64,000 nt of DNA from positions 1-64,000 of the forward strand of contig JANBVO010000023.1 of the NCBI GenBank assembly GCA_030052745.1. The letters run 5' to 3'. A program made the position numbers and the translations under genes. Each line of letters opens with the position of its first letter. The first letter of the stretch is position 1. Under the pieces are notes generated by a model. That model made no database searches, was not told the DNA's origin, and saw only the letters and a list, made by a program, of their open reading frames with translations. Positions 13,207 through 23,064 of this stretch are shown in pieces. The DNA is from Pleurostoma richardsiae (lineage: Eukaryota; Ascomycota; Sordariomycetes; Calosphaeriales; Pleurostomataceae).

Positions 13207-13707
13207 GTGGGAGTGTAAGGGGTTGGTTTACCCTTCGGGATTTTGGGGAAATACAAGCTGTTGGGCATATTGTGTCTCACTCTACTTAACTTCATTCGAC
13301 CAGCGCTTGAGGTCAGTCTAGAATTCTATCCGTACATGCCAAAATGAGAGCTTTAACAACAATCTCAAAGGGTAATGTCGGGACCCATAAGTAGAATGAA
13401 GGGAAGGAACCGGCCTTTTCGCGTGTGTGTTCGATGCCTTCATTTGTCGTTTGGCCGTAATAGCAGGGGAGAGAGTGACATGAGTCTTGCTCCTTCTCTG
13501 CAATAGCCACAACAACATCTCACATTCGCAGCAACCTGTTGTGGTAGGTATCAAAGATTCGATGTCCTCCCCCCGGAGACAGATTGATTGGTCTCATTGA
13601 TAGCTCTCAATAGCAATAACGCAGCCAGCAGCTCATAAAGCTATATCGAGCACTGCCCATGGATCTCTAGTTCATATATATTAGGGCAGTGGCATGACGA
13701 CTACCTA
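13207..13707. other. Convergent 3' intergenic spacer
   Basis: About 500 bp lies between the 3' ends of the short zinc-cluster factor (+) and the MFS transporter (-). It should hold both 3' UTRs. No other feature was seen. Confidence 0.5.
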
Positions 13708-15519
13708 TCATTCCACCAGTTCGCCCGCAAAGGGACTACGGGCCCTGATTTTCCGACCGTATACCATCAGGGCCCACGGAATAGCTGTCAGGATAAGGCC
13801 GAGCCCCCCCAGCAAGCTTCCAGCTCCTTTGCAGGTGAGGTTCCTGAACATAGCGGCAGTAAAGAGCGGGAAAGTACCAGCCAAGAGATTCCGACACATG
13901 CTCTGAGCTGCCAGTGCCGACGAGGCGTAGTGATGGTACGTGTCCACGAAGTAGTTGAAAACCGCAAGATAGATGCTGAAGATGCCTACCGTGCAGCAGC
14001 CGAGAGCGATCGTCGGCGAGATCCACGAGACGGATGATGTCGCCGACCAGCCGAACCAGAACAGTCCCGCAGGCAGGAGGATTGATGCGATGGACGGGAG
14101 GAACAGGTGCTCTTCAGGCGATGCGTGAGCTTTCTTCTGCGGCAGCATGCGCCGGATGAGTGGCTCCTGCATGATTGCGAGTAAGGCGCCAATTATGGAC
14201 CCGATGATGATCGCGACATACACAATGCCGATTCGCGTAGCGTTGAACCCGTAGACGTCTCTAAAAACGATGCTGATGCTGCTGAATTGCATGTACAGGA
14301 TCGCCCATGCGAAGGAGACCCACGCAGAAAACCAGAACACGACCGGCTCTGTCACTAGCAGCTTCAACGGGAAGGAGAAGCTCCTCCATACCAGACCAAT
14401 ACCAACGATGCGAGTATCCTCTGTCCGTGGCCGAAATTGCGGCGGTGCTCGTGAAGGCTTGGGGTCGCATGAGAGCCCTGAGATTGCGGCTTCTGGCGCT
14501 CCATACGCCCTGTTCAAAGCGTCGCATTTCCGTCGTAGTAAGACGTTGCTCCTGGTCTCCTTGAAGCCAACGAGCATGACCAAGGTCGTAGCACCAATCG
14601 CGATGAGCTGGACGAAGAAGATCCACCTCCAAGAGAGACGTTCGACGATAATGCCACTGACTAGAGGTCCCAGGCCCGTGCCGGCCATAATGGTCAGGGA
14701 ATACAGGGCCATCGGGGTGTTGCGATCCTCTTTGCGAAAGAGGTCGCCGACGACCCCTCCTGTAAGTGTCGCGAATACTGACGCGCCACTGCCCGTGACA
14801 AGCCTTGAAACTAGCATGCCGGCATACGTATCTGTGACGGCGCAGCCTAGGGTCCCCAGGAAGAACACAACGCCAGAGCCAACAAATACCCAGTACCGGC
14901 CATATGCCTCGCTGACAGGTGCTAGTATCATAGGTGCGAAACCGAATCCCGCGACGAACAAGGTTATGCCAGCGTTGTAAGGAGTGCCGGAGACATGCCA
15001 TTGTCCTTTCAACGGTTCCGATGCCATTGCGTACGCTCCAGCCGCATAAGCTGCAAGAGTGGACGCCATGAACGGTCCGCAGAGAATAACTGACTTCTTC
15101 CGCAGGGACCAGGTGTATGGCGATAGGACACCGTCCAACTTCTTGACCTGAGGCGTTGTCACCCGGCTTGTATCGATAGCTTGGGATCGAAAGAAATCCA
15201 ATAGCGAGAATGAAGGGCTAAGAGCCTCGTCTCCGAGCAGGTAGGTGACGACATCGTCGCGTTCCGCAGAACGATCCGGACGAGAGTTCAAGAGTGCATC
15301 GTTTCGCTCGTTGAACGGTGGTAACTTCTCCTTGGCCGGACCATCAGAATCCGAGCCAGAACTTGGCTCGGAGTTGGTGCCAGGAAATGTGTTTTTGCTT
15401 GCGGCTCTTCTGGTTGCCGTGCAATACCTAGACGGTAACCCTAATTCCAGAGCAGTTAGCAAAGCTGCAGTCCAGTCTAGAAGTGCAGAGACAGTTCCTA
15501 CGACCGTGTACGGTGCCAT
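13708..15519 (-). CDS. MFS transporter, DHA1 drug/polyamine:H+ antiporter type
   Basis: A single exon encodes 603 residues. Residues 1 to about 135 are a hydrophilic cytosolic leader. About 12 hydrophobic segments follow, starting at SVILCGPFMASTLAAYAAGA. The DHA1 signature APVSEAYGRYWVF sits between segments 2 and 3, and SWRWIFFVQ with FKETRSNVLLRRK marks the end of the N-half and the start of the central loop. The second half ends in the helices around GTFPLFTAAMF and GLGLILTAIPWALMVYG. Family members export drugs, toxins or polyamines across the plasma membrane in exchange for protons. The substrate cannot be inferred. The start is the most upstream ATG; a later start would only shorten the soluble leader. 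A Zn2Cys6 regulator lies 857 bp upstream on the same strand, an arrangement common for self-contained efflux modules. Confidence 0.88.
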   Translation of the reverse strand: MAPYTVVGTVSALLDWTAALLTALELGLPSRYCTATRRAASKNTFPGTNSEPSSGSDSDGPAKEKLPPFNERNDALLNSRPDRSAERDDVVTYLLGDEALSPSFSLLDFFRSQAIDTSRVTTPQVKKLDGVLSPYTWSLRKKSVILCGPFMASTLAAYAAGAYAMASEPLKGQWHVSGTPYNAGITLFVAGFGFAPMILAPVSEAYGRYWVFVGSGVVFFLGTLGCAVTDTYAGMLVSRLVTGSGASVFATLTGGVVGDLFRKEDRNTPMALYSLTIMAGTGLGPLVSGIIVERLSWRWIFFVQLIAIGATTLVMLVGFKETRSNVLLRRKCDALNRAYGAPEAAISGLSCDPKPSRAPPQFRPRTEDTRIVGIGLVWRSFSFPLKLLVTEPVVFWFSAWVSFAWAILYMQFSSISIVFRDVYGFNATRIGIVYVAIIIGSIIGALLAIMQEPLIRRMLPQKKAHASPEEHLFLPSIASILLPAGLFWFGWSATSSVSWISPTIALGCCTVGIFSIYLAVFNYFVDTYHHYASSALAAQSMCRNLLAGTFPLFTAAMFRNLTCKGAGSLLGGLGLILTAIPWALMVYGRKIRARSPFAGELVE

Positions 15520-16376
15520 CCATGTTCACGGCTTTCGAAAACTGGCTGATGCCAAAACCGCCTTTTCAAGGTATCGAACGGCTAGAATCAAAATTGTATA
15601 TATATGGCCTAGAAGAAACATTTTAGAGAAACATCAGAAAGGAGATTCTACCCCGAAATGATATCCCTTTCCTTATGAGTGTCAGCGAGTGTGGGCTTCG
15701 TTTTACACCTGCTCTCCAGTTTCGCGGGGATAGACGGCCCAACTCCGATTGGAGCTAATGTCGCTATTCTCCCAACACCAACAGTGACATCGGACAAAGT
15801 CCGCTTCTCCCCGGCAGCAGCTAGATGGCAAAGTTAAGTGACTTACACAGATCACTGCGGTAAAAATGGAGCCTAAGCTAAAGAGTCGCTGACATAGATA
15901 ACGCGTGGCAATAATAATCGTTATGCTGACGAGGTAAGACTTCCGAAGAACGAACACTATTGTCCACCTTAGGACCTCGAGGCTCATGACATCAGACGGC
16001 CACAGTGCTATGCCGCAGACAAGAGGGACAGCATCCCTGCCTCATAGGTAAAAATGAACATGCATTGTGGTCTGTATACAGGAAGCTGAAGTCTTGGGAT
16101 GAGGTCTATGTGCGTGCTAGAAAGGTCTTGAAGCAAGGGGGATTTGGACAAAATGGGCGTCTAGTCCTGTGAGACGCCATCCGCGATTGAATCCGTTATT
16201 GACAGGAGCGGTAGATCGCGCTTAACAGCCGTCAAAAGAGGTGCTTGCAGCATCCGCTCGTCGCCGAAGGCAACCTCTTCGGTGGAAGTGGGCAGCATTC
16301 ATCGTCATATACGATACTTTCTAATTCCGATGAATACCTGGGCAATCAAGAGGCGTATAAAAATGACAGAAGACTT
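15520..16376. other. Spacer between MFS gene and its upstream regulator
   Basis: 857 bp holding the presumed MFS promoter and the 3' end of the regulator. An ATATATATGG stretch at 15598-15607 lies about 80 bp upstream of the MFS start and could be its TATA element. A minus-strand frame at 15703-15987 is hydrophobic in part but matches nothing I recognise. Confidence 0.45.
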
Positions 16377-18712
16377 TCACCGATTAATTTCGACCAGTCT
16401 TTCGAGAATCTCGTTGTCTCGTTGAGCAGTCGGCGACATAAGAATAGCCACGGCCGCAATGCGTTGTCGAGCGGGTTGTACCGTGTCCCAGTGTGACGGT
16501 AGGGCATAAGATGACGCCTCACTCCTCGCAGCTAGGACGACCTGCAGTTCAAGCGCGAAGAGTCTAGGCTATGATTAGGAAACTCGCCCTCTTGAAGAAC
16601 TCCTTCATATCCAGGGGGCATAAACATACGATCTCCAAGAATTGATGGGATGCAGAAGCAGGGTCAGCGGTGCGTGAAGGAGTCCGCTGTGAAGAACTGA
16701 TAGATATGCCCCGCCGATGACAGTCCGGACGCCCATCTTTATCTCCTCTGACAGATGGGTGCCTGGTTCACAATGAAGAGCTTGGTGAATAAATGGACGG
16801 TGGATTTGAGACTTGGCGGCATAGTATCTGGCCATGAGATAACCCCGCAGCCTCTCATGGTTTGACCGACGAGAATACTGCTCGAGAGGTTGCGAATCTT
16901 GCGACACATCATATCCCGGAAACCGGAGGCTCTGGGGTAGACAAGTTCTCCATTCTTCCAGCTGGCGGTCAAGCTCACAAATAACTGAGCGGGAGGTTGA
17001 CTGCAACATGCCCAGTCGGCCAGTCGGCGATAATCCGCTGGCGTTAGTTTCGTGGCGTCGATCATCTGGAGACGCAGAAGCATCAGCATCCGGGGCCACT
17101 ATTATTCCAGAACGGTCTTGGTGTGATACCTTGACCGTACAAATGGTACAGTATTCGGTTCATCAGTTTCCTCATGGCGACGAGGGCCAGAAAGAAAAGC
17201 TGATAGTGCGCTGAATGGGGTTCTAATCCGGGCTCTGCGACCACTGGAAGAGGTGTGGTGCTGGCAAGCTTCCCAAGCCCGCTAGACGGGAAGTCGAACT
17301 CGGAGAGAAGTTGACTGCTGACAATGTTATTAACGTTTCACTCTGATGCTGTCCACCTTAGACTTGCCTTTCCTGTAGATATGCCACCCAGAAGAGTCTG
17401 CAATCTTGAGGGTCCAAACCTGTCTGTCTGTGGGAATTAGTTAGACTTCAAAGGCGTTGAGGTCTTGGCTTACAGTGGCACCAGGATCAAAATTGTGCAG
17501 CATGCCCTATGCACTGCGCGCCAAGTATCGTACACCCTGAGCTTGGCGGCATGGAAAAGACTGTGTGATGTGTTAAATTTGAGACAACGTAAAAAATCTG
17601 GATTCGAAACCTCACCTCATCAGTAGCAGGCATTGTACACTAGTCCAATCAACAGCCTCAATGTCGTCGAACATTTCAGTGGCCAGGTTGAAGAACCCGA
17701 GCCCTATTTCAAGCTCATCCGTCTGAGCCCATTCTTCGCAACCCTCGTGATATGCAACGATGGTGCCCAAGGCACAGACCAATAGGACAATACAAGTGTC
17801 GATGCTGTTGTCAAAATTATTTCTCATTGCCTGGTTGAGATAGTGACTGTAAAACTTTGATTCGTCGAGGAGAAGACAGGTTGGTTGGAAGTAGGAGAAG
17901 TAGAACCGTGTAAGCGAGTTCAGCTGGAAAAGGGAGAGTCTGCACACCCATTTCACGTCGTTGCCATGAGACGCCAGGCATCGAGGCGGTGCCGTAGATC
18001 GAGAGAGCTTTTGTCTCCGGATTTCAAGGACTAGGGGGTATTGCAACTCTGGCTCGCTGAGCTTGAGCGGCGAGCAGGGCCATGAGAGCAGATGCTGAGG
18101 TGCGGTGGAGTGCCGCTGAGCGAGTGAAAGTTCTTCAAGAATACGGCTGGTATCGAAAAAAGGCGGTAAAGTGCCATGCTGATTGTCGACGTGTTCGACC
18201 ATCTGGAACGTAGAACTGGCTATTACATGTGCCCCAGAACTTGTTTCGGTGACCGGTGTGTGATTGCCATCCTGGTCAGGGCAATCGAGACTAGTCTGGC
18301 TTACGGTGTAGTTTTGGCGGAAAAGTGCGGTCAAAATGTCAAGCTTTTCATCCATCTGTTTCAATGTCCCGGTCAACTCAACCAAAGGAACGTTTTTCCT
18401 ATACTCCATGTCAGAGGCGTCTATTGCGAGACATAAATGCAGCGGATACGACTCTACTTGGAAGCTAATGTCTCGATGTATGAGCAGTCTAGGCCTAGCC
18501 TGAAGCAGCGACCACAAGAGGGCTTCCCCTCGTCACACTTTGTCTTCCTTTTTCGACAAGCATCGCAGGCCTAGTCATGTCAACCATGTGCCTTGATAAC
18601 GAGGGTACTCCAACTTCAGGACAGAGCTCGTAAGCGACAGCTCACTCACATTTAAGGCCTGGCGGCGGGCAGCATGACCATACACCTGTTGTTGACCGGG
18701 GGAAGCTTCCAT
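16377..18712 (-). CDS. Zn(II)2Cys6 transcription factor with fungal_trans-like middle domain
   Basis: I rebuilt eight exons in minus order: 18712-18650, 18570-18458, 18398-17616, 17560-17474, 17427-17368, 17317-17130, 17065-16630 and 16563-16377, giving 638 residues. The zinc cluster uses Cys23, 26, 33, 40, 43 and 50 (CDACRKRKTKC, CGRC). A short coiled linker (ELTGTLKQMDEKLDIL) follows. The middle homology region is recognisable by FYFSYFQPTCLLLDE, AAKLRVYDTWRAVHRA, DPQDCRLFWVAYLQE and LLSEFDFPSSGL. The C-terminus carries LDRQLEEWRTCLP and ends VEINR. All junctions are GT-AG except intron 5, which needs a GC donor. Intron 2 (59 nt) has a CTGAC branch point. The family binds DNA as dimers at CGG half-sites. 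Position just upstream of an exporter on the same strand suggests, but does not prove, that it regulates the exporter. Confidence 0.83.
17315..17367 (-). other. Probable GC-AG intron with CAGCAG tandem acceptor
   Basis: In the regulator gene, the frame encoding RLFWVAYLQE reaches a stop unless it leaves at GCAAGT (donor at 17367). This is the usual GC-type donor hexamer. The next conserved block, LLSEFDFPSSGL, resumes after CAGCAG, so either AG (17318 or 17315) keeps frame and differs by one serine. No GT in the interval gives the correct frame. Confidence 0.65.
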
Positions 18713-21445
18713 TGTCTCTCGAATTGATATGCAACGCCAGGCGGACCTTGTATATCAGTAAAGCTCAAAACGAAGTCATATTAGGTCTGAAATGTGAGAT
18801 ATATCTTGGATGATTCACGACCTGACGTTCATACATCGGTGACGGTTACTTGGACGTGCCAAGATGGCGGAAGCATAGACAGAGTGAAACGAGCGGATGT
18901 CAAATCAACTGAGTCATGCTTCAAAGGCCGTTTTGTTTTCAAACCGCTCCGAGTTTTCATGACAAACAAAATCTATACAAAAACTGAAGCAAGGCGTGAG
19001 CTAGGAAATCTTTTGAGGGTCTTGAAGACGAAGTTTCCATCATCCTACGTGAGACTTCTGTCACGTGACAGATGGACGGGAACCAGCATACGCGTACCTG
19101 TGCTAGCCGGGCAGCGATTTGGGATGCAGTTAAAGCAGTTTATGCAGTAGCTAAGGCCTAGGTTCGCACAGGTTACGATGAGGCTGGTATCTTTGTACTT
19201 CACTTTTTGTATCTTGTGGTGAAAGTGCGCGTCTTTTCCCGTATAATTTATCTTTGCTGTAATTACATCCCTACAACCTCTCAAGCTAACATGCGGCATG
19301 CTGTTGCGCAGTTACGCTTAGGAAATGACTGGTTTTCTAATCCATATGCAGTTAAAGAGGAAAATGCACCAAGTAGCGGATGCGGGCAGTTGGGTTAGGT
19401 ATTTTATACCTGTTGTCCTCTATCTGGTCATAAAGAGAGGACCGCAAGCTCGGACATGATGCCTGGATACGGCATATCGGCGGGGGATTCAGATGGGACA
19501 GAAGCATGACAATGCGGCCCCGCCGCCCGCCCGCATATGCTCTTCCTTGGTTGGAAACAGTTGCAATCCCAAGGGGAGGGAACTCTGGCACGGCAGATGA
19601 GGCGAGTGGTCCTCTGGCGGATTTTGCACCACCCGAGTCCCCCGCACAGTACACGGCTCGCCATCCTCTTTCGAGCTTGCTTCCTGCAGGAGTGGTGCTC
19701 TAATTATGCAATAGGGTAGTGCTTCTTGTGTGCCGCAAAGGAGGGTACATGAACACCGACAGTTGCGCGCGATCCCAAGGGCCAACACCACGGGACCGTA
19801 AGCTGTCCCACGTTTTGCCGTCTTGTTGCGACTTATAACGCGGTCCCAAGAGCAGATCGGGCCACCTTCTCGCAGATACAGCGGGGCGGGGTTACGCCTT
19901 CAGGGTTGCAGCAGAAGCTGGCTAGAGCGCTGGCGCTATCTCAGCAGGCGGAAATGCTCCGTATTGACACTAATTCCGCGCTGGGCTGTGCTTCCCGAGG
20001 GTGGTAGCTGCCAGCCGGATCGTCGCGGATGGTCTCTGCCCATCAATCATGATGTTGCGTGCGGTCAGCGTAGGCGGCACAGGGTGTCCAATCTGCACCT
20101 AGGCGGTTACATAAGTTGCTACCACAAACTCTCGGCACTACCTTGTGACGGCGTCACCGGAAAAGGGGTTGGTCGTAGGCGCTGTTGGCATGCAGACCAT
20201 CCAGACATACACGTGTAGAGTCCTGTCTGAGCGTCCACCTGCACCTATTCCGTGTTGGAGCCTGGGGGTTATTGAAAGCGGACGACGTGGCATGTCAGCA
20301 GCCGTTATAGTAGTCCGCAAATCCGCAAGACAACGTGAAGGCAAAGGAGGCATGAAATGCCGTGAGAACGACAGCCAACGAGACAGTCCACCATGAGCGA
20401 TGGGAGCAGCACGGAAATAACTGCGAATTGGTTATGTTAGGTTAGCTTGAGTTCTGGCCGTCCATTACGCCTGGTCTCCCACCGTTTGATGATGGGTGGA
20501 CGGAAGGTGGGCTCTGTGTCAACCTAAGCACGACATCCCGAGTACACAGCACCCACAGTATAGTGCGGCTGAGCTACCTGGGAACGGAGGTTGGGACCGT
20601 GCGTGCTGCTGTGTGCCGCTGCCTCGCGCCAATCGCAGTATATCGACGAGATGTACCGGGGGGCTTCACGGCTTCGTACCGCGAGGTATCTCTTGTATCT
20701 TCTACCTCGGCGGCAGGTATGTTGCATTGTACCTTTTCCACATTCGCACCATCAAATGTTAGGTTCGCTTGTCTGACGGTTGCTCCTCTCCACCCCTGGC
20801 GGAAGGAGGTGCTTCTTCTTCACGTTAGTGCCAGCCTAACTGAGGTTGGCCCCTCGAGTGGCCCCTCCCTCCACGCCATCGCCTCCGAAACCCACCGCCC
20901 CATGTCCCGCCGGCTACGCTATCTTTCTTTAAACTTTGGGCGTCTCTACGAGCCGAACCCACCTTACCTTCACTCTTCGCGACGCTCTTCTCCACCTCCA
21001 CCTCCCGCCCAGCTCCCCCTCTGTGCATGGGACCTCGACCGAACGTTTCGATCGTACCGCTGGTGACTCGAAGTCTGCCAGGTTGACAAAAACTCTCGAC
21101 TTGCGGTCGCCTGGTTCTCCTTCTCCCAAGAGTCATCCGTCCAAACCTTCGCCGTAGAGCTCCTAAGGTCTATAATAAGCTGGTGTCCCCCGCCGGTCGC
21201 AGCTGCCACGATCTCGACCACGGTTCTCTCTCTCGCAAGCGCACCTCGACCCTCCTTCCTTCACGATCCAGCGGAAGCTACAGCTTTACCAGCTTTACCG
21301 ACTCTACGGCTTCATATCTCCGGTTCAGAAGGGCGGCGCGGTCCACGGCGAAGCTAAGAACTGGTCGTCAAGCTACCGGAGAAACTGCAAACGTCGTTCT
21401 ACGGAAACCTCGAGTGAGGTACGGAGAGAGCAGCAAGGAGGGACA
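18713..21445. other. 2.7 kb divergent intergenic region upstream of velB
   Basis: It separates the minus-strand regulator from velB. Several short frames are present, none with a domain. The 20,970-21,300 part is CT-rich (CTTCTCCACCTCCACCTCCC-like) and probably contains the velB promoter and long 5' leader. A long leader with upstream ATGs would be normal for a developmental regulator, but I cannot place the transcript start. No mobile element was recognised. Confidence 0.45.
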
Positions 21446-23064
21446 ATGAATACATATAGCCAGCAGTCACATCTACCACAGCCCACCATGCCTCACGACA
21501 TCCATCACCAACTGGCGCCGCTCGGCCCCGCCAATTATCATTCTACGCAATCACAGCTACCCCCAATGCCGCCCACACAGTCCTCGGCGCCGTATGGCGA
21601 CCACTACGCTACAAATCCCGACCGGGACCAGACCAGCCCAACAACGCCTGCGCCGGAGCAGCGGTCCCCTGCCACTCAGGCGGCGATCGAGAAAGCTCTA
21701 CAGCCTTACACGACCGTGTATGATGGTCGGAAGTACAGGTAAGCGTGCAAGCTCCTCATTGCTGAGCTGTCTTTGCACCACGGCTGTCCATATAGAGATG
21801 CCAGCTGCTAACCCGATATTCCGACAGGCTTGATGTTGTGCAACAACCAAAGCGCGCCCGAATGTGTGGCTTCGGTGACAAGGTACGCTCTCCGTGTCCT
21901 CTCATTACGCCACAAGATGTCTCATGTTAACTCGCTCATAGGACCGGCGACCGATAACGCCGCCTCCCTGCGTCAGACTTGTTATTACCGATGCTGCAAC
22001 CGGGAAGGAGCTCGACTGCAAGTACGTCTAACCCTGCGGACATTGGCACGAAGGCCCCTTCTGACCAAGTAATCCAGTGAGATTGAGCATACTATGTATG
22101 TGCTGAACGTCGATCTCTGGTCCGAGGATGCGCAGAAGGAGGTCAATCTTGTCCGGCACACCACGGCCACTCCCTCGATATCATCCACCACTCCCGAGTC
22201 TTATCAAAGAATAGAGTCGCAGCCTTACCCCCAGCTCCTCCCAACCGGTCGGGACGCTGGGTACGCCCCTTCGATGCAGTTCGGTCAGGTCAACCAGTAC
22301 ATGCAGCCCGCGTATAGCCAAGGTAAGGCATCTCTCCCCACGATCTGTCAAGGCTTCGATCCGGTCATCAATATGGACGCAGAGCATTTTATGCTGATAT
22401 TCTCGCTCAGTACCACAATATGTGCCCGCTGCGAACGGGTATGTGCCTCCCACTCAGTATTATCCTCAGCATGACTACCGGCAGGATATGCATGCCGGCG
22501 TGCTACCATCACAGGCGCCTGGAATAGGGGGTTACCGACCGCCGAATGTCTACAACCCGAACGAGATGGGCATGGCTCAGCGGATGAGCATTCAGGGGGC
22601 TGCGCCTCAGGGAATGTTTACGAGAAATCTCATTGGGAGCCTGGCCGCCAGCGCTTTCCGACTGACCGACCCCCGTAATAAGATTGGCATCTGGTTCATC
22701 CTACAGGATCTTAGTGTGCGCACAGAAGGGAGCTTCAGGTACTTAATTTTGCTATGATAATAATACCAAGTCGGAATGCTAACAACCGTGCAGACTCCGG
22801 TTCTCGTTTGTTAATGTCGGCCCGCCGACGAAGAACCCCAATGGCCGCCCCACCAACCAGAACTCAATCGTGAACACCGGAAAGGCGCCCGTGCTCGCAT
22901 CGTGCTTCAGCGACGTCTTCCAGGTCTACTCGGCGAAGAAGTTTCCGGGCGTCTGCGAGTCCACAGAGCTAAGTAAATGCTTCGCTGGTCAAGGTATCAA
23001 GATACCTATTCGCAAGGATGGCGTGAATGCGAAGGGAGGCGACGACGATGACCCCCTCGATTAG
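21446..23064 (+). CDS. velB: Velvet-family regulator VelB
   Basis: Six exons: 21446-21738, 21828-21882, 21942-22021, 22078-22322, 22411-22738 and 22794-23064, giving 423 residues. The Pro/Gln-rich leader (1-85) precedes a velvet domain opening with DVVQQPKRARMCGFGDKDRR, then PPPCVRLVITDAATGKE and YVLNVDLWSEDA. The domain is interrupted by a Gln/Tyr/Pro-rich insertion of about 110 residues. It resumes at FTRNLIGSLAASAFRL with KIGIWFILQDLSVRTEGSFR, SFVNVGPP and VFQVYSAKKFPGV, and ends with the short tail FAGQGIKIPIRKDG. The split velvet domain is diagnostic of VelB rather than VeA, VosA or VelC. In Aspergillus, VelB pairs with VeA (and LaeA) in the nucleus to couple light, sexual development and secondary metabolism, and with VosA in spore maturation. 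All five introns fall between conserved blocks in frame, which makes the model strong. Confidence 0.95.

Noticed and set aside
15703-15987. Hydrophobic minus-strand frame between the MFS gene and its regulator
   Set aside because: Looked like an extra membrane exon, but no junction joins it to the MFS frame and the composition is not convincing.
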